From contig NZ_JAOEGB010000009.1 of NCBI RefSeq assembly GCF_025420585.1, positions 124,001 through 188,000 of the forward strand: 64,000 nt of DNA. Direction: 5' to 3'. The stretch comes from Planotetraspora sp. A-T 1434. Lineage in GTDB: Bacteria; Actinomycetota; Actinomycetes; Streptosporangiales; Streptosporangiaceae. Shown here piece after piece: positions 32,168 through 39,345 of the stretch. Each line of letters begins with the position of its first letter. The stretch's first letter is position 1. The position numbers and the translations under genes are program-made. The notes beneath the pieces are model-generated. The model saw only the letters and a program-made list of their open reading frames with translations, did not search any database and was not told the DNA's origin.

Positions 32168-32599
32168 ATGATGCGGTTGGTCATGCGGGCACTGGCTCCC
32201 TCACGCCTTCGCCGGGCCGTACGGTCCCGGACGGACGCGCGGTATGTCACCAAGACCGACCACCGGCAGGACATCAAGGACACCCTGTGGGAGATCCAGA
32301 TGCTCCGCCGGGAGGTCGTGGCGCTGCGCGGCGAGGTGGACCGGCTGTGGCAGGCGGTGCAGACCGGGTCGGGCCGGCCGTCTTCCGCCGTCAAGGGCGG
32401 CTCCGACCCCCGGGCCGCGGAGGCTCACCGGCTGGCGACCGAGACCGCCGAGGCGCTCGACACGGTGCTCCGGAACGAGGTGCGGATCTGGCAGGCCATC
32501 GACGGCCTGTCGGCCCGGCTGCCCGGCGACGGGCACATTGAGCGGGCCCCCGGCGAGGCGCGCATAGGGCAGGTCCCCGCTGCCGGGCCCGTGGGGTAG
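32168..32599 (+). CDS. Small coiled-coil protein, unknown function
   Basis: 143 residues from the first of two adjacent ATGs. A basic N-terminus (MMRLVMRALAPSRLRRAVRSR) is followed by an acidic/leucine heptad stretch (IKDTLWEIQMLRREVVALRGEVDRLWQAV) that should form a coiled coil, and a second helix (AEAHRLATETAEALDTVLRNEVRIWQAI). It ends 6 bp before the PP-loop gene, so they are likely co-transcribed and perhaps partners. Not a recognised family. Confidence 0.6.
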   Translation: MMRLVMRALAPSRLRRAVRSRTDARYVTKTDHRQDIKDTLWEIQMLRREVVALRGEVDRLWQAVQTGSGRPSSAVKGGSDPRAAEAHRLATETAEALDTVLRNEVRIWQAIDGLSARLPGDGHIERAPGEARIGQVPAAGPVG

Positions 32600-32605
32600 G
32601 CCGCC

Positions 32606-33835
32606 ATGCGCGTGGACTGGACCTCTGACGCCGGCGTCTGGCGGCTGACCTTCCTTCTCGACCCCGAGGACGAGACCACCGGAACCTGCGCCGACGGGCA
32701 GCGTCTAGAACTGCGCACCAACACCTGTCACGTACGGCTCCCGCGCACGCGAGAGCCGTACGCGCATCCGGACCTGCTGGCCGTGGCGGCGTGGACGGTG
32801 GCCGCCCCGTGGACCAGGCGGAGGGTGACCTTCGATAGGCCGATCTCCGCCGGTCTCGCCGAGGCGTTGCGCACCGGCTGGGGAGTGGACGCCGGGCCGG
32901 TCGGCGAGGGGCCGCGGGAGGGGACCCGCCTGGCGATCTCCTACAGTGGCGGCGCGGACTCGATGGCGGTGGCGGACGTCTTCCCGGACGCCCCGTTCGT
33001 GCACTTCGAGAGGGTGAGCCACCCCCGGGTGCCGAACCGCTGGACGCACTACCGCTCCGACGTGCTGGCGCGTCTCGCGCGGGAGACGGGCCGTGACGTG
33101 ACGATCGTCCGCTCCGATCTGGAGTTCGTGCTCGACTTCCCCCGGCCGGGCTACCCCGAGCATCACGCCGTGGCCGCCGGGGCGCTTCTGCTCGCGGACG
33201 ACATGGACCTGGGCGGCCTGGCGTTCGGCTACGAGCTCGGCTCGCGGTGGCTGGGTGGCGACCGATACCTCCTGCGGTTCACGCCCGACAACCCGATGTG
33301 GTCGGCCGAGGGACCGTGGGGCCGCCTGTTCGCCGCGGCCGGGCTGCCGGTCGTACTGCCCGTCGGCGGCGTCAGCGAGGCCGTCACGATGCGCATCGCG
33401 CTCGGTTCCGATCTGCGCGAGCAGGTGCGGTGGTGCCTGCGCGGGTCGGGGGACGGCCCGTGCGGGAAGTGCGGCAAGTGCCTGTACAAGGAGCTGATCC
33501 AGGCGGCCGTCGAGCGGCGCCCGCTCCGGACCTCCCTCACCGCCGGGAGCGGAGTCGCCCGCCGGTGGCAGGAGCCGCCGCCGTACGGTGGTCAGGAGAT
33601 GATCGAATACGGCTGCGCGCACGTGCCGGGCATCGAGACCACGCCGTTCGCCAGGGCGGCGGAGCATCTGGGGGCCACCGAGGAGTCAACCCGCTGGCTG
33701 GAGCGCTGCTACCCTCCGGCGATCGGCGAGATCCCCGAGCGATGGCGGGGGCAGGTCGAGGCCTACATTTTGGACAACGTGGGCCTGATGACCTCGGACG
33801 ACGCGCGCCGGGTGGAGACATGGGGGACAAGATGA
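32606..33835 (+). CDS. Orphan PP-loop ATPase with QueC-like cysteine cluster (DUF6395-like)
   Basis: 409 residues. After ~110 unassigned residues comes the PP-loop ISYSGGADSMAVADVFPD, then a cysteine cluster CLRGSGDGPCGKCGKCLYK (C-x8-C-x2-C-x2-C) like the zinc site of QueC. PP-loop enzymes adenylate a carboxyl, uracil or similar group and exchange it for N or S. No deazapurine or tRNA-modification gene is nearby, so a QueC role is not claimed. The C-terminal ~80 residues are unassigned. Its stop overlaps the M55 peptidase start (ATGA). Resembles DUF6395 proteins from memory; not verified. Confidence 0.65.
   Translation: MRVDWTSDAGVWRLTFLLDPEDETTGTCADGQRLELRTNTCHVRLPRTREPYAHPDLLAVAAWTVAAPWTRRRVTFDRPISAGLAEALRTGWGVDAGPVGEGPREGTRLAISYSGGADSMAVADVFPDAPFVHFERVSHPRVPNRWTHYRSDVLARLARETGRDVTIVRSDLEFVLDFPRPGYPEHHAVAAGALLLADDMDLGGLAFGYELGSRWLGGDRYLLRFTPDNPMWSAEGPWGRLFAAAGLPVVLPVGGVSEAVTMRIALGSDLREQVRWCLRGSGDGPCGKCGKCLYKELIQAAVERRPLRTSLTAGSGVARRWQEPPPYGGQEMIEYGCAHVPGIETTPFARAAEHLGATEESTRWLERCYPPAIGEIPERWRGQVEAYILDNVGLMTSDDARRVETWGTR
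32731..32762. repeat. Palindrome inside the PP-loop gene
   Basis: CGTACGGCTC (32731-32740) pairs exactly with GAGCCGTACG (32753-32762); after a mismatch CGC/GCG extends the stem. The same GTACGGCTC word occurs at several other sites in the window (for example 23966, 45431 and 58922), in and between genes. Confidence 0.55.
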
Positions 33836-34674
33836 AGATTTACCTCTCGGTGGACATGGAGGGCGTGACCGGCCTGACCGACCCCGAGGAGATGCACGCG
33901 GGCGGCCGGGGCTACGAGCGCGGCTGTGAGCTCATGACGGGGGACGCCAACGCGGTCGTCGAGGGCGCCTTCGACGGCGGGGCGGACGCCGTGCTGGTCA
34001 ACGACGCGCACGGATCCACCAAGAACCTCAGGGTGGACCTGATCGACCCGAGGGCGACCCTGATCAGGGGTCCGGGCAAGCCGCACCGGATGGGCCAGGG
34101 GCTGTCGCGTGACTTCGCGGCGGCCTGCTTCGCCGGCTATCACGCCCGGGCGGGCGTACAGCACGGCGTGCTCAACCACACCTGGATGGGCAAGGAGATC
34201 CAGAACGTCTACCTGAACGGCGAGATCTGCGGCGAGACGCGGCTGGTGGCCGGGTTCGCCGGTTCGCTCGGCGTGCCGGTAGCGCTTGTCACTGGCGACG
34301 AGGCGGTCTGCGAGGAGGCGCGCGAGCTGCTCGGCGACGTCGAGACGGTCGCGGTCAAGAAGGGCATCGACCGGTTCGCCGCCGAGTTGCTGCCCCCGGT
34401 CGTCGCCCAGCGGAAGATCCGCGAGGCGGCCGCCCGGGCCATGGGCAGGCTCGCCGACTTCCGGCCCTACGAGGTCGCTCCGCCGTACACGCTGGGGGTG
34501 GAGTGGAACTCCACGGCCATCACGGCGGCGTGCGCGATAGTGCCGGGGGTCAAGCAGGTCGGGCCGAGGGACACGGAGTTCACCACGGACGACTACCACG
34601 AGATCATGGCGATCTTCGGGCTCTTCTCCATGATCGGTGGCCGGATCGCGTGCGACAGCGGGGTGTACGGCTGA
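33832..34674 (+). CDS. M55-family D-aminopeptidase (DppA-like)
   Basis: 280 residues. The zinc-site motif SVDMEGVTGL (Asp-x-Glu) opens the protein; VNDAHGSTKNL and GYHARAGVQHGVLNHTW supply the histidines of the DppA binuclear zinc centre. DppA removes D-Ala from short D-peptides, so it may act on peptidoglycan turnover products. The ATG overlaps the PP-loop gene stop and has GGGGGACAAG upstream. Coupling to a PP-loop enzyme is unusual. Confidence 0.85.
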   Translation: MKIYLSVDMEGVTGLTDPEEMHAGGRGYERGCELMTGDANAVVEGAFDGGADAVLVNDAHGSTKNLRVDLIDPRATLIRGPGKPHRMGQGLSRDFAAACFAGYHARAGVQHGVLNHTWMGKEIQNVYLNGEICGETRLVAGFAGSLGVPVALVTGDEAVCEEARELLGDVETVAVKKGIDRFAAELLPPVVAQRKIREAAARAMGRLADFRPYEVAPPYTLGVEWNSTAITAACAIVPGVKQVGPRDTEFTTDDYHEIMAIFGLFSMIGGRIACDSGVYG

Positions 34675-34723
34675 CGCGGTCCTTTTCCTGGCGGTTCACG
34701 TTTCGGGGGGAGAGCGGGAGGTG

Positions 34724-34841
34724 GTGCATGATCACAACGTTTGTCCGGGCTGGCCGGGGTGGCCGCGCGGGAAGGTGTGCATGATCACGGCGTGGGTTTG
34801 GGCTGGTCGGGGTGGCCGCGCGGGAAGGTGTGCATGATCAC
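34724..34841 (-). repeat. Intergenic phased repeat cluster D (3 units, reverse)
   Basis: Reverse cores GTGCATGATCAC occupy 34724-34735, 34777-34788 and 34830-34841 (spacing 53 and 53). The units from 34741 are strongly alike (GGCCGCGCGGGAAGGTGTGC shared by two). The third unit contains an ATG (34834) in frame with the amine oxidase. Confidence 0.87.
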
Positions 34842-36474
34842 GCCGAGTGGCCCCACCCCCAATACCCCGGACAATACCCCGGACAACGCCCCCAGCACTC
34901 CCCGTAGCCATAACGGCGGCCACTCCCACAACATGACGCGGCGAGCGTTACTCGTGGGAGTGGGCGTGGCGGGGGGCGCCGGCGCGATGTACGCCGCCAT
35001 GGGCGCCCTCGGGCTCGCCCCCGACCGGCAGCAGAAGGACTACGCGCCCCCACAGCGCTCCGACTTCGCCCTCCGGGGCAGGGGAGCGGCCAAGGTCGTG
35101 ATCCTTGGTGCCGGGGTCGCCGGGCTGGCGGCGGCCTACGAGCTGGGCAAGGCGGGCTACGACTGCACGGTGCTGGAGGCGCGCGACCGGGTCGGCGGGC
35201 GGAGCCTCACCCTCCGGGGCGGCGACCGGCTCACCGAGCTCTCCGGGGAGACCCAGGAGGCGCGGTTCGGCGACGGCGTCTACTTCAACGCCGGCCCCGC
35301 CCGCATCGCCCAGTGGATGGTCACCCTCGACTACTGCCGCGAGCTGGGCGTCCCCATCGAGCTGTTCGTCAACGACAACCCCAGCGCGTACGTCTACAAC
35401 GCCGGGATGAAGGCCCCCGTCCGCGCCCGCACGGCACGCGCCGACACCTACGGGTACATCAGCGAGCTCCTCGCGAAGGCCACCAACGACGGCGCGCTCG
35501 ACAAGCGGCTCACCTCCGGCGACAAGGAGCTCCTGCTCGACCTGCTGTCGGATTTCGGGGACATCGGGCAGCGCTTCACCTACAGCGGATCCGAGCGCAG
35601 GGGCTTCCAGGCGAACCCCGGCGCGGACGCCCCCGTGCCGCTCGGCCCCCCGCCCGCCGTCTCCGAGGTGCTGCGGTACGGCCTGGGCCGCTCGGTGGCC
35701 TTCCCCCTCAGCTTCGAGCAGGCCATGCCGATGTTCCAGCCGGTGGGCGGGATGGACGCGATCGCGCGCAAGCTCGCCGACGCCGTGGGCCGCGACCGGA
35801 TCAAGACCTCCGTCGAGGTCAAGAAGATCACCAATGTGCCCGGCGGCGTCGAGATCACGCACAGCGGCGGTTCGACGACGGCCGACTACTGCGTGGCCGC
35901 CCTGCCGCCCCACGTTCTGGCCCGGATCCCCGGCAACCTCGGCGCCCAGGTGACCGGCGCGCTGCGGACCCCCCAGCCGGTGTCAGCGGGCAAGATCGGG
36001 CTGGAGTACCGCCGGCGCTGGTGGGAGACCGACGACCGAATCTACGGCGGCATCACCGAGACCGACATGGACATCTCCCACATCTGGTACCCGTCGTACG
36101 GCTTCCACGGCCTGCGGGGGCTCGTCGTCGGCTACTACAACCTGGGGGCCGACGCCGACGCCTACGCCCGGCTGAGGCACGCCGAGCGGCAGAGCCGGGC
36201 GATCGACCGGGGCATGCGGATCCACGGCGGCAAGTACCGCACCGAGATGCTGTCCAGCGTGTCGATCGCGTGGCGGAACCAGCCCCACATCGAGGGGGCG
36301 TGGGTGGCCTGGCCCTCCTACGAGAGCGCGTTCCGCCTTCTCCAGGGGCCCGCCGGGCGTGTCTATTTCGCGGGCGACTGGCTCACCCATCTGATCGCCT
36401 GGCAGGCCGGGGCCCTGGAGTCCGCCCGTAAGGTGGTCACGCAACTGCACCAGCGCGTGTTGAAGGAGAGCTGA
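34834..36474 (+). CDS. FAD-dependent amine oxidase with Tat-like signal
   Basis: 546 residues from the ATG at 34834, inside a repeat unit with GGGAAGG just upstream; the ATG at 34933 gives 513 residues and starts right at the signal. NMTRRALLVGVGVAGG is a twin-arginine-like export signal. The FAD site is VVILGAGVAGLAAAYELGKA with EARDRVGGRS, and the C-terminal FAD contact is YFAGDWLTHLIAWQAGALES. It resembles monoamine/L-amino acid oxidases; substrate unknown. Export would place it outside the membrane. It is followed immediately by the YbaK-like gene. Confidence 0.8.
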   Translation: MITPSGPTPNTPDNTPDNAPSTPRSHNGGHSHNMTRRALLVGVGVAGGAGAMYAAMGALGLAPDRQQKDYAPPQRSDFALRGRGAAKVVILGAGVAGLAAAYELGKAGYDCTVLEARDRVGGRSLTLRGGDRLTELSGETQEARFGDGVYFNAGPARIAQWMVTLDYCRELGVPIELFVNDNPSAYVYNAGMKAPVRARTARADTYGYISELLAKATNDGALDKRLTSGDKELLLDLLSDFGDIGQRFTYSGSERRGFQANPGADAPVPLGPPPAVSEVLRYGLGRSVAFPLSFEQAMPMFQPVGGMDAIARKLADAVGRDRIKTSVEVKKITNVPGGVEITHSGGSTTADYCVAALPPHVLARIPGNLGAQVTGALRTPQPVSAGKIGLEYRRRWWETDDRIYGGITETDMDISHIWYPSYGFHGLRGLVVGYYNLGADADAYARLRHAERQSRAIDRGMRIHGGKYRTEMLSSVSIAWRNQPHIEGAWVAWPSYESAFRLLQGPAGRVYFAGDWLTHLIAWQAGALESARKVVTQLHQRVLKES

Positions 36475-36510
36475 ATGCCACTCGACATGCCACTCGACAT
36501 GCCACTCGAC
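36475..36510 (+). repeat. 12-bp tandem repeat carrying three in-frame start codons
   Basis: ATGCCACTCGAC is repeated three times exactly at the start of the next gene (MPLD x3). Each unit offers an ATG, so slippage would shift the start by four residues without breaking the frame. Confidence 0.9.
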
Positions 36511-37023
36511 TGGGTTCCGGCCGCCGACAGGCTCGACCTGCTCGCGGAGCCGGTGGCGAAGGCGGTGGCGTCCGCACAGGGCGCGAGAGCGGACGTCAGG
36601 GTCGCGGAGATCGACCCGGACCTGGCCGACACGGCCGCGTTCTGCGAGCGGTACGGCGTCGCCATGGAGGACTCGGCCAACTGCGTGATCGTCGCGGGGA
36701 AGCGGGGCGGCGAGACGCGGTACGCCGCCGTCATGGTGCTCGCCACCGACCGCGCCGACGTGAACGGGGTCATCCGGCGGCACCTCGACGCCCGGAAGGC
36801 GTCGTTCGCCCCGCAGGCCGACGCGGTCGAGATGACCGGAATGGAGTATGGCGGGATCACACCGATAGGGCTTCCCACGGAGTGGCCGGTCCTCGTTGAT
36901 GAAAATGTGACCCGGCGGCCCTTCGTGGTCATCGGCAGCGGCGTTCGCCGCTCCAAGCTGGCACTTTCCGGTGAGGCGCTGGTGGCGGCGACGGGCGCGG
37001 AGGTCCTCGCCCTGACGATCTGA
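36475..37023 (+). CDS. YbaK/ProX-like aminoacyl-tRNA deacylase domain protein
   Basis: 182 residues. After the MPLD repeat the single domain shows CVIVAGKRGGETRYAAVMVLA, the lysine-bearing region, EMTGMEYGGITPIGLP and the closing RPFVVIGSGVRRSKLALSGEAL, all typical of YbaK/EbsC. Members hydrolyse mischarged Cys- or Ala-tRNA. The first ATG directly abuts the amine oxidase stop and has AAGGAG 6 nt upstream. Why it shares a transcript with an exported oxidase is unclear. Confidence 0.8.
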   Translation: MPLDMPLDMPLDWVPAADRLDLLAEPVAKAVASAQGARADVRVAEIDPDLADTAAFCERYGVAMEDSANCVIVAGKRGGETRYAAVMVLATDRADVNGVIRRHLDARKASFAPQADAVEMTGMEYGGITPIGLPTEWPVLVDENVTRRPFVVIGSGVRRSKLALSGEALVAATGAEVLALTI

Positions 37024-37114
37024 CCGTCATTTGGGAAACCGTGTCCCGTTCCCTGACGTTGTGCTGAGCAGGAATGTGGCGCGATGGTTCACTCATGGGC
37101 GGTGTTTTAGTCGG

Positions 37115-37120
37115 TATGGT
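37115..37120 (+). promoter_or_regulatory. -10 candidate for the kinase cluster
   Basis: TATGGT lies 9 nt before the ATG at 37130, which has no ribosome binding site. This fits a leaderless or very short leader transcript. No clear -35 box. Confidence 0.4.
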
Positions 37121-37129
37121 GCTTACGCC

Positions 37130-39334
37130 ATGAATCAGGACGACCGACTGGGCCCGTACCGGCTGCTACGGCGGCTCGGTGAGGGCGGCATGGGCGTGGT
37201 TCACCTCGCCCTCGACCCGCACGGCAGGCAGGTGGCCGTCAAGGTCCTGCGCTCCGAAGTCACGGGGGACGACGTCGCGCGCAGGAGGCTCTCGCGCGAG
37301 GTCGAGACCATGCGCAGGGTCCGCAGCCCGCACATCGCCGAGGTCGTCGACGCCGACGTCACGGGCCAGCGGCCCTACATCGTGACGCGCTACGTCCCCG
37401 GCCGGCCGCTCGACGAGATCATCAAGCAGGACGGGCCGTTCTCCGTGGACGCCCTGCTCAAGGTGGCGAACGGCGTGGCGCAGGCGCTGGCCGCGGTGCA
37501 CGCCGCCGGCGTCATCCACCGCGACCTGAAGCCCGGCAACGTGCTCATGCTCGACGGCCAGCCCGTGCTGATCGACTTCGGCATCGCCCAGGCCGTGGAC
37601 GCCACCCGCCTCACCCAGACCGGCATGTTCATCGGCACGCCCGGTTATCTGGCGCCCGAGATCATCGAAGGTCACGAGGCCGGGCCCGAGGTCGACGTGC
37701 ACGCCTGGGCCGGGACGCTGCTGTTCGCCGCGACCGGGCAGCCGCCGTTCGGCAAGGGCACGCTGGAGATGATCTTCTTCGCCATCACCTCCGGCAAGGC
37801 CAACGTGGACGCCGCGCCCGCGCTGCTGCAGCCGGTGCTGCGGGCCGCCTTCCACCGGGACCCCGCGAGGCGCCCGACGGCGGGCGAGCTGGTCCAGCGG
37901 ATCGGCGAGCTGATGCCGCAGGGCCGCAGGCCCCGCGTCCCCGACGAGATCACCACCGTGCCCAACGTCGACGAGACGACGGGCCAGCCGGTGGTCCCCG
38001 ATGTCGGACCCTTCGGTCCCCGGTCCTCAGGGTCTTCTCCGCTCCCCGCGTACGGCGGCGCGCCGCAAGGGGCCGCCACCACACCGCCTGTCCTGCCGAT
38101 GACCACCCCGCCCGTCGCTCCCGTGGCTCCGCCGCCGCTCGTGCAGTCACCTCCCGGCGAGGAGTTCGTCTCCCTGCTCAAGGACGCCCCGGCGGGGGGA
38201 AGGCCGGCCGACCCGTACCCGACCGTGCGGGTGACCGGGGAGGATCTGCGCAAAGCGGGTCTCACCGGGGGCGCGGCCGAGGGCGACATCCCCACCTGGT
38301 TCCCCGGTCAGGGGGCACAACAGGCCCCACAACAGCAACCACAGCAGGGACCACAGCAAGGTCTCGCCGAGGGCGACATCCCGACCCGGATGGCGCCGCC
38401 GAAGCCGGTGGTCCAGCCGCCGTCCGCGTGGGAGACCCCGCAGCGGCGGCTGCCGGAGGGCGACGTCCCGACGAGGCGGGTGACCTCCGAGGAGCTGCGC
38501 CAGTCGGTCGCGCAGAACCAGGCGTTCTTCGAGCAGGCGCCGGAGATCTACGAGAGGACGCCGCAGGTCCACCAGCCGCATCCGCCGACGCCGTTCCTGC
38601 CGACGGTCCGCGTGCCGCCCCCCACCGTGTCTTCTTCGGCGCCGCCCACGCTGCCGCCCGGTATGCCGGCAGGTGCCTCGCCGTCCACGGTCCCGCCGTC
38701 GCAGCTTCCGGCGGGCGCGCTGCTGCAACGCTCGAAGGCGTACGGCGTGGCGAGCGCGCTGCTGCTCGTCGCCATGACGGGCCTCGCGGTCATCGCCCCG
38801 CTGCCGGTGTGCGTGCTCGCGCTGCCCCTGGCGGTGCTGCTGAGGGCCGCCGACATCGCGCAGCCGCAGCTCAACGCCCGGCGGCCCGCGGGCGCGGCCG
38901 CCACGGACGTGATCCGCGTGCTGAGCCAGCCCGCCGCCCTGGTCAAGTCGATCGGCGTCACGCTCGCGCTCGTGCCGTACGCGCTGGTCCTGGGCCTGCC
39001 GGTGGCGCTGCTGCTGACTGTGCTGGTGGCCTCCATGCCCGTCCTCGCCGCGCTGAGCTGGGGGATCGCGGTGGCGTTGTGGACCGTCTGCGCGGGGCCG
39101 GGAGTGGAGGGTCCGAGCCGGCAGATGCGGCGGACTCTCGCCTCCCTGGTGCCGAGCGGCGGAGCGGCGGCGGGGCTGGCCTGGGGGATCGGGGCGGTCG
39201 CGACGGTGGTGGCGGCGATAGCCGTGGCCAGCGTCATGGGTAAACAAACTGCAGGGCACTTCTGGGGTTCCATCGACGTTCTCGACATAGTGCAACGTCT
39301 GACCGACCTGCGGAACCGGGCGGGGAACCAGTGA
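37130..39334 (+). CDS. Serine/threonine protein kinase 1, membrane-anchored
   Basis: 734 residues. The kinase domain (about 1-270) has the glycine loop GEGGMGVVH, lysine in VAVKVLRS, catalytic HRDLKPGNVLM, DFGIAQ and APEI. A long Pro/Gln-rich region (about 290-520) contains repeated EGDIPT motifs with Thr as possible phosphosites (three copies near 420-490). The C-terminus has several hydrophobic segments, unlike the single-pass PknB pattern, and no PASTA domain. It phosphorylates Ser/Thr targets; the signal is unknown. The stop overlaps or lies 11 bp before kinase 2. Confidence 0.9.
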   Translation: MNQDDRLGPYRLLRRLGEGGMGVVHLALDPHGRQVAVKVLRSEVTGDDVARRRLSREVETMRRVRSPHIAEVVDADVTGQRPYIVTRYVPGRPLDEIIKQDGPFSVDALLKVANGVAQALAAVHAAGVIHRDLKPGNVLMLDGQPVLIDFGIAQAVDATRLTQTGMFIGTPGYLAPEIIEGHEAGPEVDVHAWAGTLLFAATGQPPFGKGTLEMIFFAITSGKANVDAAPALLQPVLRAAFHRDPARRPTAGELVQRIGELMPQGRRPRVPDEITTVPNVDETTGQPVVPDVGPFGPRSSGSSPLPAYGGAPQGAATTPPVLPMTTPPVAPVAPPPLVQSPPGEEFVSLLKDAPAGGRPADPYPTVRVTGEDLRKAGLTGGAAEGDIPTWFPGQGAQQAPQQQPQQGPQQGLAEGDIPTRMAPPKPVVQPPSAWETPQRRLPEGDVPTRRVTSEELRQSVAQNQAFFEQAPEIYERTPQVHQPHPPTPFLPTVRVPPPTVSSSAPPTLPPGMPAGASPSTVPPSQLPAGALLQRSKAYGVASALLLVAMTGLAVIAPLPVCVLALPLAVLLRAADIAQPQLNARRPAGAAATDVIRVLSQPAALVKSIGVTLALVPYALVLGLPVALLLTVLVASMPVLAALSWGIAVALWTVCAGPGVEGPSRQMRRTLASLVPSGGAAAGLAWGIGAVATVVAAIAVASVMGKQTAGHFWGSIDVLDIVQRLTDLRNRAGNQ

Positions 39335-39345
39335 CGGGGGACAAC

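Noticed and set aside
32606-33835. Assigning the PP-loop protein as QueC
   Set aside because: The PP-loop and cysteine cluster fit, but length, flanking regions and neighbours differ, and no other queuosine gene is present.
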